From assembly GCA_017987895.1 (NCBI GenBank), contig JAGNSU010000006.1, positions 27,006-91,005 on the forward strand: a stretch of DNA of 64,000 nucleotides, written 5' to 3'. Numbering within the stretch: position 1 is the first letter of the stretch; each line of letters begins with the position of its first letter. The DNA comes from Flavobacteriales bacterium. Its GTDB lineage: Bacteria > Bacteroidota > Bacteroidia > Flavobacteriales_F > PHOS-HE28. The position numbers were made by a program, and so were the translations under genes. This document shows, piece after piece, positions 29,111 to 38,310 of the stretch. Below the pieces are notes generated by a model, which saw nothing but the letters and a program-made list of their open reading frames with translations, ran no database searches and was not told the DNA's origin.

Positions 29111-31765
29111 TCACTCCTGCAGGCCCGATAGGGCCGCGGTCACCTTGCGGAGGTCGAAGCCGCTCTTGCCAAGCATCGGCTTGAAGAGATCCCCTAGTTT
29201 TTCCGTTCGCTCGGGCACGGTCCGCATAGTGAAGGCCTTCGGATCAAGGCCGATGCGCACCTCGCTCCATTTCAAAGGCGTGCTGACGGTAGCCCCCGGC
29301 TTCGGACGGATGCTGTATACAGAGGCGATGGTCTGGCCTTTCCGGTTCTGCAAATGGTCCAGGTAGATCTTCTTGGGGTCGCGCTTCGCGAGCGATCGTT
29401 CCAACGTGGTGGACCCGGGCAGGAGGTTTTGCACCACGACCATGATGCTCTTGGCGATGGGTGCGAGCTGCGTATAGGTGTATGCGCCGCCGGTCGGGAT
29501 GTAGATGTGCAAACCGCTCGAACCGGAGGTCTTGCAGTAGCCTTTTGCGCCGATGCGGTCCAGCACCACCTTCACGGCAAGGGCAGCTTCCACCACCTGG
29601 TCGAAGGTGTTCTTTGCGGACGGGTCCAGGTCCAGCACGAGGTGGTCGGGCTTCAGCAGGTGCTGTTTGCGTGAACTCCATGGGTTGATCTCGATGCAGC
29701 CCAGGTTGGCTATGTAGAGCAAGGTTCCCAGATCGTTGCACAGCAGGTAGTCGATGGTTCCACCACCACGACTGTCCGATGGGATCTTCACGGAAGGCAC
29801 CCACGGCGGCGCAGTACCCCCCGCATCCTTCTGGAAGAAGCCCGGCGCGGCGATGCCGTTCGGTGTGCGGAAAAGCGATTGCGGCCGATCCTTCAGGTGG
29901 GGGAGGATCACGGTATGCATGCGCTCGTAGTAGTCGATCACATCCCCCTTTGTGATGCCCTCCTTTGGCCAATAGGGTTTGTTCAGGTTGGTGAGGTGCA
30001 CCATGTTGCGGCCCACCTTCACCTCGCGTTCGTTCGCGCGCGCTTCCTTCGGTGCTCTTCCCGTACCTCGCCTCGCCCTTTTCTTCGTGCTCGTTACAGT
30101 TGGCCTGGGCGCTGCTTTCGCCGCCTGGCTCTTAGTGCTCTTCATGGCCACGGGTTCTTTGGTGACGTCGGTGGCGCGCTTGTCCGTGCGGAGACCGAGG
30201 AAGACGGGATGGCGCATCTGCCCGTCGCGCGTCCACTCGGTGAACTTCACGTTGCACACCAGCTGCGGCTTCACCCAGACCGGGGGCATGTTGGCGTCCA
30301 CCTTCCCGCCGAACGGCGATGCCTTCGCCACCAAGGGCTTCATCGTGGCGATCAGTTCATCCAACGTGAGCTCGTCGAAGCCGGTGCCGGTGTGACCGGT
30401 ATACACGAGCTTGTTCTTCTCATAGACCCCGAGAAGCAGCGCACCGAAATGTTCGCGGCTGTTGCGCGGCGCTGTGTAGCCACCGATCACCACCTCTTGT
30501 GTATGGTGGTGCTTGATCTTCACCCAACTCTTACTGCGCACGCCTTGCGTGTAGGGGCTCGCGGCGCGTTTGCCGATGATGCCCTCCAGGTCCTGCGCCA
30601 CGGCCGCGGCGAAGAACTCGGTGCCGCGCTCATGCACATGGTCGCAATAGCGCATATGCGCTCCGTCCTTGATCAAGGTGCGCAGTAGCTTCTTGCGTTG
30701 CACCAGAGGGAGCTCCGTGAGGTCCTTGCCGTCCAGTCGCAGCAGGTCGAAGACATAGTACACCACATTGGTAGCCGGTTCCTGGGAGGCATGTTGCAAC
30801 AACTGGAAATCCGGATGGCCCTCCGCATCCAGCGCCACGACCTCGCCATCAAGCACCGCGCGCCGCCTGAATTTCCGCAGCGCCGTGGCCACGTCCGCAT
30901 AGGCATCGAGGAAGGAAAGTCCATTGCGTGAATAGAGCCGCAGGTCGCGGCCGCCGGTTTCCGCGATCGCGCGGTAACCGTCCCACTTGATCTCGAAGAG
31001 CCAGTCCGGATCATCGAAGGGCTTCACGTCGGGCGAAGCGAGCATCGGCTTGATCGGATCGCGCACCTTATGTGCGCTGCCCATGCGGCGTTCGGAGAAG
31101 CGTTCGCGCTGCACGGGTTCGGCGATGGCCGAAGGCGCCAGGGCTTTCACCACCTTGGAACGCCCTGCGCTCTTCTTCGCCTTCGGGGTCTTTCCAGCGG
31201 ACGCCAAGGCTTTGTTGATGGGTGAGTTCTTCGGTGTCTGCTCTTCGCTATTGTAGCTGTCCACCGCATGCTTGTCCCGGTGCTTGATCAGCAGCCAGCT
31301 CTTCTCCTGGCCCTTCATGCGCACCAGCGCGAATTCCCCTTTCAACTTCCTTCCCTTCAGGACGATCTTCAGCGAGCCGCTGTGCAGCATGTGCATGAGG
31401 AAGGTCTCGGGGTCCTTCCCTTCCGGAAGGTCCAAGGGAGCGTATGTACCGCTGTCCCATATCTCCACGATCCCAGCGCCGTAGTTCCCTTCGGGGATCA
31501 CACCGGCGAAGTCCTTGTAGTCGTACGGATGGTCCTCCACCATCATCGCGAGACGCTTGTCCACCGGGGCCATCGATGGGCCTTTGGGCACGGCCCAGCT
31601 CTTCAGCGTGCCACGCATCTCCAGCCGGAAGTCGTAGTGCAGGTGCGAGGCTTTGTGCCGTTGTACCACGAAGATCAGCGGGCCATCACGGCGCTTGCTC
31701 TTTGCGCCACCGGGTTCGGGGGTGCGGCGCGGATCACGCTTGGCGCGATACTTCTCCAAGCCCAT
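29111..31765 (-). CDS. ligD: Multifunctional NHEJ DNA ligase LigD (PE-LIG-POL)
   Basis: 884 residues in the order 3'-phosphoesterase, ligase, primase-polymerase. The phosphoesterase (about 28-175) has HLHYDFRLE and MMVEDHPYDYKDFAGVIPEGNYG. The ATP-dependent ligase (about 235-545) carries the adenylation motif EIKWDGYRA with Lys near 262. The polymerase (about 590-884) has VHLTNLNKPYWPKEG, LVLDLDPSA and a SSGLHIYIP segment. It joins double-strand breaks with Ku, trimming and filling ends. A Lys/Ala-rich linker lies between the ligase and polymerase. The start lies three bases from the end of Ku, so the two are cotranscribed. The order differs from the mycobacterial POL-PE-LIG protein and is typical of many other bacteria. 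Confidence 0.96.
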   Translation of the reverse strand: MGLEKYRAKRDPRRTPEPGGAKSKRRDGPLIFVVQRHKASHLHYDFRLEMRGTLKSWAVPKGPSMAPVDKRLAMMVEDHPYDYKDFAGVIPEGNYGAGIVEIWDSGTYAPLDLPEGKDPETFLMHMLHSGSLKIVLKGRKLKGEFALVRMKGQEKSWLLIKHRDKHAVDSYNSEEQTPKNSPINKALASAGKTPKAKKSAGRSKVVKALAPSAIAEPVQRERFSERRMGSAHKVRDPIKPMLASPDVKPFDDPDWLFEIKWDGYRAIAETGGRDLRLYSRNGLSFLDAYADVATALRKFRRRAVLDGEVVALDAEGHPDFQLLQHASQEPATNVVYYVFDLLRLDGKDLTELPLVQRKKLLRTLIKDGAHMRYCDHVHERGTEFFAAAVAQDLEGIIGKRAASPYTQGVRSKSWVKIKHHHTQEVVIGGYTAPRNSREHFGALLLGVYEKNKLVYTGHTGTGFDELTLDELIATMKPLVAKASPFGGKVDANMPPVWVKPQLVCNVKFTEWTRDGQMRHPVFLGLRTDKRATDVTKEPVAMKSTKSQAAKAAPRPTVTSTKKRARRGTGRAPKEARANEREVKVGRNMVHLTNLNKPYWPKEGITKGDVIDYYERMHTVILPHLKDRPQSLFRTPNGIAAPGFFQKDAGGTAPPWVPSVKIPSDSRGGGTIDYLLCNDLGTLLYIANLGCIEINPWSSRKQHLLKPDHLVLDLDPSAKNTFDQVVEAALAVKVVLDRIGAKGYCKTSGSSGLHIYIPTGGAYTYTQLAPIAKSIMVVVQNLLPGSTTLERSLAKRDPKKIYLDHLQNRKGQTIASVYSIRPKPGATVSTPLKWSEVRIGLDPKAFTMRTVPERTEKLGDLFKPMLGKSGFDLRKVTAALSGLQE

Positions 31766-31768
31766 GGC

Positions 31769-32578
31769 TCACGAGGCCTTGCGCCGTTTGGTCGCCGATG
31801 CATCGGGACGACGTTTCGAACCGAGGCTTGCTTTCAGCACGGCCATCAAGTCATCCTGGGTTTTTTTGTGGACCACTTTCATCGGGATCACCTTCGCGCT
31901 CCTGCCGCTCTTGGCTTTCGCCTTGATCATCTTCATGAGCGCGGCGGTGTACTCGTCCTTGTAGCGTTTGATGTCGAAGGTGCCCGCGCCTTGATCGATC
32001 AACTGCATGGCGAGCTTCAGTTCGGCGGGTGCGACTTTCTCCACTTTGGGCAACTTCAGATCCTCGATGGGGCGGACTTCCTCCGCATAGCGCAGTTGGT
32101 TCAGGATTAGCACAGGCCCGTCGGGTTGCACCACGGCGGGGTGTTCCTTGGTGCGCATCACGAAACTGGCGATGCCCACTTTGCCGCTCTTGCGCAAGGC
32201 TTCGCGCAGCAGGGCATAGGCGCGAGCACCACCCTTGTCCGGTTCCAGGTAATAGGGCTTCTCGTAATACTTGCCTTCCACTTCCTCCTCCTTCACGAAA
32301 TCGTGGATGGTGATCACCTCGCTTTTCTCCACTGCGGCGTTCTTCAGGTCCGTGTCCTCCAGTACCACATAGCGCCCTTCCAGATCGAAGGCGCGCACGA
32401 TGCGCTCGTAGGGCACCTCCTTGCCGGTATCCTCGTTTATGCGTTGGAACTTGATCCTGGCCTTGTCCTTTCCATCGAGCATGTCGAGGTCAAGCTCGCT
32501 CTGCTGCGTAGCGCTGAACAAGCGCACAGGGATGGAAACCAGACCGAAGCCGATGGTGCCTTTCCAGAGCGGGCGCAT
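31769..32578 (-). CDS. ku: Non-homologous end-joining protein Ku
   Basis: 269 residues starting MRPLWKGTIGFGLVSIPVRL, the hallmark opening of bacterial Ku. It continues DTGKEVPYERIVRAFDLEG, YYLEPDKGGARAYALLREAL and AELKLAMQLIDQGAGTFDIKRYKDEYTAAL. It forms a homodimeric ring on DNA ends and recruits LigD. The C-terminal 40 residues are Lys/Arg-rich, as in many bacterial Ku proteins, and could contact DNA. Four bases separate it from the upstream small gene and three from ligD, giving a compact three-gene operon. Confidence 0.97.
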   Translation of the reverse strand: MRPLWKGTIGFGLVSIPVRLFSATQQSELDLDMLDGKDKARIKFQRINEDTGKEVPYERIVRAFDLEGRYVVLEDTDLKNAAVEKSEVITIHDFVKEEEVEGKYYEKPYYLEPDKGGARAYALLREALRKSGKVGIASFVMRTKEHPAVVQPDGPVLILNQLRYAEEVRPIEDLKLPKVEKVAPAELKLAMQLIDQGAGTFDIKRYKDEYTAALMKMIKAKAKSGRSAKVIPMKVVHKKTQDDLMAVLKASLGSKRRPDASATKRRKAS

Positions 32579-32582
32579 GTGA

Positions 32583-32951
32583 TCAAACTTTAAGGTTCTC
32601 CCCCGCCCCGATCGGTTGAACGGGTTGGACCCGGCCTTCGTGCCCGTGCGCTGGCAAGTGCTTCACCATCCTATCGATGAAGCCATTGGCCTTCGCCCCG
32701 TAGCCGCCTACGAGCAAGCCCTTCAAACCGGATCGCTCCGAGCGAATGGCGTAGACGATGCTCATGTCGGCCGGGTCGCTTGGTCCCTCGAGGCGGTGGA
32801 AGGAATCGATGGTGAATTGGGAAGGCTCCAGGGGGTGCGCATCGTTGAAGAGCCCCTCCTCGGTGAGCGTGAGTTCATCGGTATAGCCCTTTTTCTTCAG
32901 GTCTTCCACGGCTGCGCTCAGGGTGGCGTATTGGTTGTCCGCGTGGTTCAT
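32583..32951 (-). CDS. Small conserved Bacteroidota protein in the Ku/LigD operon
   Basis: 122 residues starting MNHADNQYATLSAAVEDLKK. The features KKKGYTDELTLTEEGLF, PSQFTIDSFHRLEGPSDPAD and VYAIRSERSGLKGLLVGGYG match a short cytosolic family common in Bacteroidota that databases often misname phosphoribosylpyrophosphate synthetase; it lacks any PRPP synthase motif. Function unknown. It is first in the operon with Ku and LigD (four-base gap), so a role linked to DNA repair or the same stress regulation is plausible. The C-terminal third is polar and flexible. Confidence 0.8.
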   Translation of the reverse strand: MNHADNQYATLSAAVEDLKKKGYTDELTLTEEGLFNDAHPLEPSQFTIDSFHRLEGPSDPADMSIVYAIRSERSGLKGLLVGGYGAKANGFIDRMVKHLPAHGHEGRVQPVQPIGAGENLKV

Positions 32952-33171
32952 GGTTCTTCGGATCTATACTACGCTAAGACGAAAGCGTGCCTTGATCGGA
33001 ATCGCTACGCCGACAGGTGAGCGACCCGGGTAGCTGTGCAAGGAGTTCCCCGTTGTGCGGAGAGAGCACCTCGGCATCGGCACTGGTCCTCACCGCTACT
33101 GCACGAAAGGTGCCCGTTCACATACTCGGCATGGGATCACCGGGCATCATTGACCCACCAACCCCCGTCCC

Positions 33172-35337
33172 ATGGCCAAACGTTCTTCCGATCGCGCTTC
33201 CAACACACCGAGCAGAACCCCTGCGGACCCCAAGCGCACTGACTTGTTGAAGGACACCACCGACGGATCGGACCAGGTCCTCACCTCCAACCAGGGTCTG
33301 CCGATCAACGACGACCAGAACAGCTTGAAGGCCGGGTTGCGCGGGCCCACGCTGCTGGAGGACCATCTGTTGCGTGAGAAGATCACACACTTCGACCATG
33401 AACGCATTCCTGAACGTGCGGTGCATGCTCGGGGCTCGGGCGCGCACGGTCACTTCCAAGTGTACAAGTCCATGAGCGCGATCACCAAAGCGGGCTTCCT
33501 CAACGATCCCGGTCGCCGCACACCCGTGTTCGTGCGTTTCAGTACGGTCGCTGGTTCACGGGGCAGCGCCGATGCCGTTCGCGACGCGCGCGGCTTCGCG
33601 GTGAAATTCTACACGGAGGAAGGCATTTATGATCTGGTGGGCAACAACATCCCTGTCTTCTTCATCCAGGACGCGATCAAGTTCCCTGACCTGGTTCACG
33701 CGGTGAAGCCCGAGCCGCACCACGAGATGCCGCAGGCCGCGAGCGCGCACGATACGTTCTGGGACTTCGTTTCGCTCATGCCGGAGAGTATGCACATGAT
33801 CATGTGGGTGATGAGCGATCGCGCCATCCCCCGCAGCTACCGCATGATGGAAGGCTTCGGCGTACACACCTTCCGCTTCGTGAACGCGAAGGGGGAAGGC
33901 CGCTTCGTGAAGTTCCATTGGAAGCCCTTGCTCGGTGTGCATGCACTGGCATGGGACGAAGCCACGAAGATCAATGGCAAGGACCCCGACTTCCACCGGC
34001 GCGACCTGTGGGAAGCGATCGAGAGCGGTAACTTCCCCGAATGGGAGTTGGGCGTGCAGATCGTGGAGGAAAAGGATGAGCACGCGTTCGACTTCGACCT
34101 GCTCGACCCGACCAAATTGATCCCCGAAGAACTCGTGCCCGTGCAACGCATCGGCAAGTTGACATTGGACCGCAACCCGGACAATTTCTTCGCGGAGACC
34201 GAACAGGTGGCGTTCCACCCCGCGCATCTGGTACCCGGCATTGACTTCAGCAACGACCCCTTGTTGCAAGGGCGTTTGTTCTCCTACACCGATACGCAGC
34301 TCTCGCGGTTGGGAAGCGCCAACTTCAATGAGCTGCCGATTAACAGGCCCATCGCTCCGGTACACAACAACCAGCGCGATGGCCACATGCGCCATGGTAT
34401 CAGTGCCGGGCGCGTGAGCTACGAACCGAACACCCTGGGAGGGGGATGTCCCTATCAGGCGATGATGAAGGAAGGGGGCTTCGCGTCGTTCCCCGAACCG
34501 GTGGAAGGTGTGAAGGTGCGCGGTAAGAGCGAGAAGTTCCACGATCACTTCAGCCAGGCCGCGCTGTTCTACCGCAGCCAGAGCGTGCCCGAGCAGAACC
34601 ACTTGGTCAATGCCCTGCGTTTCGAATTGGGCAAATTGGAAGTGCCCGCGATCCGCGAGCGCATGATCGGGCAGCTCGCCTACGTGGATGCCGACCTGGC
34701 CGGTCGTGTAGCCGAAGCGTTCGATATCGAGGTGCCGGAGGTGGAACTTCCGTTGAACCACAGCATTCCCGCGGATACCGATCCACAAAGCGTGCAGCCA
34801 TATGATCAACCGATGGACCTGGAACGTTCCGCCGCGTTGAGCATGCAGGACACCGTCAAGAGATCCATCAACACCCGGCGCGTGGCGATCCTCGTCACCG
34901 ATCAAGGCGTTATTGAAGCCCTGGAATTGAAGAAGGCGTTGGAGAGCAACGGTGCTGCGGTGAAGATCATCGCTCCCGTGAACCGGGATCTAGGCACGGG
35001 TAAGAGCAAACTGTCCGTGGACCACGGGCTGATGACCACCAGCTCGGTGCTTTTTGATGCGGTGGCCGTGGTCGGTGGAAAAAGCATTTGGATGAAGCTC
35101 CCCGATGCCAAGGACTTCGTCAGCGATGCGTTCCGCCACAGCAAGGCCATTGCTTGCGTGGGCGACGCGGCGGACCTTTTGGGCGTATGGGGTCTTACAG
35201 CATCGGAAGAGAGAACGGTGCCCGGGGTCGTGACCGGTCGGAGCGCGAAGAGCATCGCACCGGCGTTCATCGATGCCATCGCGGCCCATCGGCATTGGGA
35301 GCGTGAGGCCGACCCGTTGACCGGTGAGGTCGGCTGA
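33172..35337 (+). CDS. katE: Large-subunit (clade II, HPII-type) catalase
   Basis: 721 residues. The N-terminal extension (MAKRSSDRASNTPSRTPADP) precedes the heme catalase core, with the distal His85 in ERAVHARGSGAHGHF, an essential Asn near KFYTEEG-DLVGNN, and the proximal heme ligand Tyr372 in RLFSYTDTQLSRLG. The last 150 residues (VAILVTDQGVIEALELKKAL to KSIAPAFIDAIAAHRHW) form the DJ-1/PfpI-like domain typical of large catalases such as E. coli HPII. It decomposes hydrogen peroxide in the cytosol, usually in stationary phase or stress. The AI-2E-type gene follows closely (34 bases) and may share its transcript. Confidence 0.96.
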   Translation: MAKRSSDRASNTPSRTPADPKRTDLLKDTTDGSDQVLTSNQGLPINDDQNSLKAGLRGPTLLEDHLLREKITHFDHERIPERAVHARGSGAHGHFQVYKSMSAITKAGFLNDPGRRTPVFVRFSTVAGSRGSADAVRDARGFAVKFYTEEGIYDLVGNNIPVFFIQDAIKFPDLVHAVKPEPHHEMPQAASAHDTFWDFVSLMPESMHMIMWVMSDRAIPRSYRMMEGFGVHTFRFVNAKGEGRFVKFHWKPLLGVHALAWDEATKINGKDPDFHRRDLWEAIESGNFPEWELGVQIVEEKDEHAFDFDLLDPTKLIPEELVPVQRIGKLTLDRNPDNFFAETEQVAFHPAHLVPGIDFSNDPLLQGRLFSYTDTQLSRLGSANFNELPINRPIAPVHNNQRDGHMRHGISAGRVSYEPNTLGGGCPYQAMMKEGGFASFPEPVEGVKVRGKSEKFHDHFSQAALFYRSQSVPEQNHLVNALRFELGKLEVPAIRERMIGQLAYVDADLAGRVAEAFDIEVPEVELPLNHSIPADTDPQSVQPYDQPMDLERSAALSMQDTVKRSINTRRVAILVTDQGVIEALELKKALESNGAAVKIIAPVNRDLGTGKSKLSVDHGLMTTSSVLFDAVAVVGGKSIWMKLPDAKDFVSDAFRHSKAIACVGDAADLLGVWGLTASEERTVPGVVTGRSAKSIAPAFIDAIAAHRHWEREADPLTGEVG

Positions 35338-35371
35338 TCCCATCCAGATAGCGAAGCAACCAGAACCCTAC

Positions 35372-36499
35372 ATGTCCGACGCCACCACCACCGATAAGCG
35401 AAAGGTGATCCAGCCGCAATACCAGAAGCTCAGCATCATCATGCTCGGGCTGGTGGCCTTGTTCTATGCACTGTCCTTCTCCGAACCGATCATCGTCCCG
35501 GTCCTGTTCGCGCTATTGCTGGCCATGCTCTTGAACCCGGTGGTCAACTTCATGGTCCGCATGCGTGTGCCGCGTATCCTGGCCATTGCGCTTTCCGTCC
35601 TATTGGCGATGGTGACGTTGGCGGGGCTCGGCTATTTCATCGTCACCCAGGCGGCGCACTTCAGCGAAACGTTGCCGCAGCTCAAGGAGAAGCTCGATGC
35701 ACTGATGAACGATGGGCAGCGTTGGGCCCAGGAGGCCTTCAACATGCGACGCAGTGAAGTGAAGGACGCGGTGGAGAAGGTGAAGGACGAAGGCATGGCC
35801 AAGGGTGGGTCCTTCGTCGGCCAGACCTTGACCACTGTAGGCACCTTGTTCGCCTTCTTCTTCCTGTTGCCGGTATTCACCTTCCTCCTCCTCCTGTATA
35901 AGCGGCTGTTGATCACCTTCATTTCAAAACTGTTCCCTGCGGACGAACAGGAGGCTGTGAGCGATGTATTGGGCCAGACCAAGGGCGTGGTGCAGAGCTA
36001 CCTGGTGGGCCTGATCATCGAAGCTGCCATCGTCACGGTGCTGAACTGGCTGGGACTGATGCTCATCGGGGTGGAGTACGCGTTGCTGCTCGCGGTGATC
36101 GGTGCGGTACTGAACCTGATCCCGTATGTCGGCATGATCATCGCCACAATTCTTCCCATGGTGGTGGCCCTCGCCACGTTGGAACCCACGGCGGCGCTCT
36201 GGGTTCTGGGGTTGTATGCTTTCGTGCAGTTCCTGGACAACAACTTCATCGTGCCCAACGTGGTGGCCTCCAGGGTGCAGCTCAACGCCTTGGTATCGAT
36301 ACTCGTCGTGATGGCTGGTGGAGCGCTCTGGGGTATTCCGGGCATGTTCCTCTCGATCCCCATCACGGCCATGCTGAAAGTGATCTTCGACCGTGTGCCG
36401 GGGTTGGAGCCCTTTGGTTATGTATTGGGGGACGATGACCCCAAGAACCAGCACGCGCTTTTCCGGCTACCTGGGAGCGTCGGAAAGGGGAAGACCTGA
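35372..36499 (+). CDS. AI-2E family (TqsA/YdiK-like) membrane transporter
   Basis: 375 residues starting MSDATTTDKRKVIQPQYQKL. About eight membrane segments, including LSIIMLGLVALFYALSFSE, VPVLFALLLAMLLNPVVNFM, FFFLLPVFTFLLLLY and IPYVGMIIATILPMVVALAT. A long soluble helical stretch lies between the third and fourth segments (about 95-150), as in this family. The final FVQFLDNNFIVPNVVASRVQ and WGIPGMFLSIPITAMLKV motifs fit. Some members export autoinducer-2 and others are cation/H+ antiporters, so the substrate is uncertain. It starts 34 bases after katE on the same strand and is convergent with DUF421 (12-base gap). Confidence 0.93.
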   Translation: MSDATTTDKRKVIQPQYQKLSIIMLGLVALFYALSFSEPIIVPVLFALLLAMLLNPVVNFMVRMRVPRILAIALSVLLAMVTLAGLGYFIVTQAAHFSETLPQLKEKLDALMNDGQRWAQEAFNMRRSEVKDAVEKVKDEGMAKGGSFVGQTLTTVGTLFAFFFLLPVFTFLLLLYKRLLITFISKLFPADEQEAVSDVLGQTKGVVQSYLVGLIIEAAIVTVLNWLGLMLIGVEYALLLAVIGAVLNLIPYVGMIIATILPMVVALATLEPTAALWVLGLYAFVQFLDNNFIVPNVVASRVQLNALVSILVVMAGGALWGIPGMFLSIPITAMLKVIFDRVPGLEPFGYVLGDDDPKNQHALFRLPGSVGKGKT

Positions 36500-36511
36500 T
36501 CGTCCCGAGGT

Positions 36512-37198
36512 CTACGCCACGCGTTCGGATACCGAAGTGGGTGCCCAGCGGTCTTCGCCGCAGAGCGCACAGGGCATGGTCACTGGCGTGGTGGAAGTAT
36601 AGCCGCATAGGCCGCAACTCGCCGACCCGGCGGGCAGTTCAGCACGGCCGCGCAACGCGTCCTCCCACCCCACATGGATGGGAAGTCCTGGCCGCACGCT
36701 CTCTTTCGCATGGAAGAAGACGCTGATCGCCCCGTCCACCTCCACATGCGCGGCTTTCACCTGGCCCAGGTGTTCCACATGCTTGGTGCGCAGATCGCCG
36801 AAGAACTCTTCCACGGAGATCCCTTCCTTGTCCAATGCCTTCCGGTCGATAACGCCATTGTCGAGCACCTTCACCACCACACCTTCCACCCATTCGCCCA
36901 CGCGCGGTGCATGGTTGGTCCAATGGTTCATGGCGCTGTAGAGGAGCAATACCACCAGAATGACCACGATCGCGGGCAGCAGCGGCGCATCCGGGTGCAC
37001 CATGGGATCGCCGAGCGCTGATCCAAGGCCGATGATCACGATAAGTTCGAGCGTACTGAACTGCCGGACCTCCTTCTTGCCGGTGAGCTTGAAGAGGAGG
37101 AGCATCACCGTGAACATGACCACGGTGCGCACAAGGCACTCGATCAGGAATGTCCACGTACGCCCCTCCCCGAGCAGTATGTTCTGCCATTCATCCAT
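36512..37198 (-). CDS. DUF421 (YetF-like) membrane protein with C-terminal Cys ribbon
   Basis: 228 residues starting MDEWQNILLGEGRTWTFLIE. Three membrane segments (to about 85) are followed by the cytosolic DUF421 domain: VVVKVLDNGVIDRKALDKEG, FFGDLRTKHVEHLGQVKAAH and DGAISVFFHAKESVRPG. The last 35 residues add CGLCGYTSTTPVTMPCALCG, a CxxC-x12-CxxC pair that should bind one zinc, like a small zinc ribbon. Such a ribbon is not a standard part of YetF. DUF421 proteins are found with spore, stress and envelope genes; function unknown. The start is followed upstream by about 100 bases before a Pro-rich gene. Confidence 0.88.
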   Translation of the reverse strand: MDEWQNILLGEGRTWTFLIECLVRTVVMFTVMLLLFKLTGKKEVRQFSTLELIVIIGLGSALGDPMVHPDAPLLPAIVVILVVLLLYSAMNHWTNHAPRVGEWVEGVVVKVLDNGVIDRKALDKEGISVEEFFGDLRTKHVEHLGQVKAAHVEVDGAISVFFHAKESVRPGLPIHVGWEDALRGRAELPAGSASCGLCGYTSTTPVTMPCALCGEDRWAPTSVSERVA

Positions 37199-37302
37199 GC
37201 GATTGCATCGTGGTCTTTCGCCTGTTGCGGATACGTGCGACGAATGGGACCGCGGCCCACGCGCTTTCTATTCGGGTCGCCATGCACCAAGGCGCACGCG
37301 TC

Positions 37303-37608
37303 CTATCCGTTCACAACGATGCGTTGGAACCGTCCCACAGGCTGATGCGGGATGGGGTCGGCGGGATGCTGCGTTCCGGGTTGGAGCGGTTGTCCGGGAT
37401 GTGAGGGAACCTCCTGGGGTGTAATGGTGGGAGTGCCTGGCAAGGGCGTTGGACCCGGTCTCTCAGGTGCGGGCTCTTCGATCGGCGTAGGAGCGGGCGG
37501 GGGTTCATGCACCGGCGGATCCGGCGTGGTCGGTGGGTCGGGCTCAACGGCTTGGATCGCGTCAGCGCGCATCAGCGGGGGGGTCTGGGCGTTCATCAGT
37601 GGGTGCAT
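37303..37608 (-). CDS. Proline-rich low-complexity small protein, possible
   Basis: 101 residues starting MHPLMNAQTPPLMRADAIQA, with about one third Pro (DPPTTPDPPVHEPPPAPTPI, ERPGPTPLPGTP) and a polar ending HQPVGRFQRIVVNG. No fold, signal peptide or membrane segment. The in-frame Met at residue 6 is an alternative start. Extended Pro-rich segments of this kind occur in envelope-spanning and hydrophilin-like proteins. It may also be a chance frame in GC-rich DNA, so confidence is low. It is separated from the lipoprotein gene upstream by a strong hairpin. Confidence 0.4.
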   Translation of the reverse strand: MHPLMNAQTPPLMRADAIQAVEPDPPTTPDPPVHEPPPAPTPIEEPAPERPGPTPLPGTPTITPQEVPSHPGQPLQPGTQHPADPIPHQPVGRFQRIVVNG

Positions 37609-37654
37609 TGTTGTGGGCTGTATTGTGGATCGCCTCGCTTTCTGTAGAACGAAC

Positions 37655-37678
37655 GGCGGACCACCGAGGTGGTCCGCC
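37655..37678 (-). terminator. Terminator of the coiled-coil lipoprotein gene
   Basis: GGCGGACCACC and GGTGGTCCGCC are 11-base arms of a strong hairpin 48 bases after the lipoprotein stop on the minus strand. GTTCGTTCT follows on that strand. Confidence 0.75.
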
Positions 37679-37726
37679 GCCGTCCACAGGTTAAGGGGAC
37701 TTCCACCAAAGTGCCCTACCTAGTTC

Positions 37727-38212
37727 TTAGTGACCGTCCTTGTCTTTGTCGGCATCGGTCTTCTTGTCGACCATTTCCTTCTGACGCTCCCACCATGTTT
37801 TGGTATCGTCAGCGGTCTGCCGGGCTTCGCTCTTCACATTGCTCCAATCGGTAGCGGTGGTGGTCTCCATTTTCGCGAGAGAGGCATCGATGCGGGCGAT
37901 GTTGGTACCGAGTTCTGCGATGATGGCCTGACACTCGGCTTTTTTCTCCGCATCCTTGATGCCTTCGCTCAAACGTTCCTGCTCGCGCATTTGGCGGTTC
38001 TCCAGCGTAGCGCGTAGCTCACGCAACTCCTTGATGGCCTCGGTGCGCTCATCGCGCCATTGTTCCGCGTTCTCGGTCTTCGCATCGTTGATCTCGGTGC
38101 GGTTCTCTTTCAATTGGTCGTTCGTCTTTTCGGTGGCATCGCCAGGTTCGGCGCAAGCGGTGAACATGAGTCCACCGAGCAGCAGGACACTTAGGAAGGC
38201 ATAGGTTTTCAT
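37727..38212 (-). CDS. Putative coiled-coil lipoprotein
   Basis: 161 residues starting MKTYAFLSVLLLGGLMFTAC, a lipoprotein signal with Cys20 as the likely lipidated residue (the -3 position is Phe, a weak lipobox). The mature part is charged and almost all helix: NDQLKENRTEINDAKTENAE, EAIKELRELRATLENRQMRE, DASLAKMETTTATDWSNVKS and a Lys/Asp tail ending DKDKDGH. Coiled-coil lipoproteins like this are anchored in the inner or outer membrane and often associated with envelope stress. The ATG at 38212 is preferred over an in-frame start eight codons upstream. A strong hairpin follows the gene. Confidence 0.78.
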   Translation of the reverse strand: MKTYAFLSVLLLGGLMFTACAEPGDATEKTNDQLKENRTEINDAKTENAEQWRDERTEAIKELRELRATLENRQMREQERLSEGIKDAEKKAECQAIIAELGTNIARIDASLAKMETTTATDWSNVKSEARQTADDTKTWWERQKEMVDKKTDADKDKDGH

Positions 38213-38310
38213 GGTTCTTGGTTTGGGTTTCACCACGGTCCTTTCAACCCATGGGCCGATCGGCCCTTACGCTTGACCCGGCGGTATTTCCGCTGATATG
38301 CCGCGAACGA

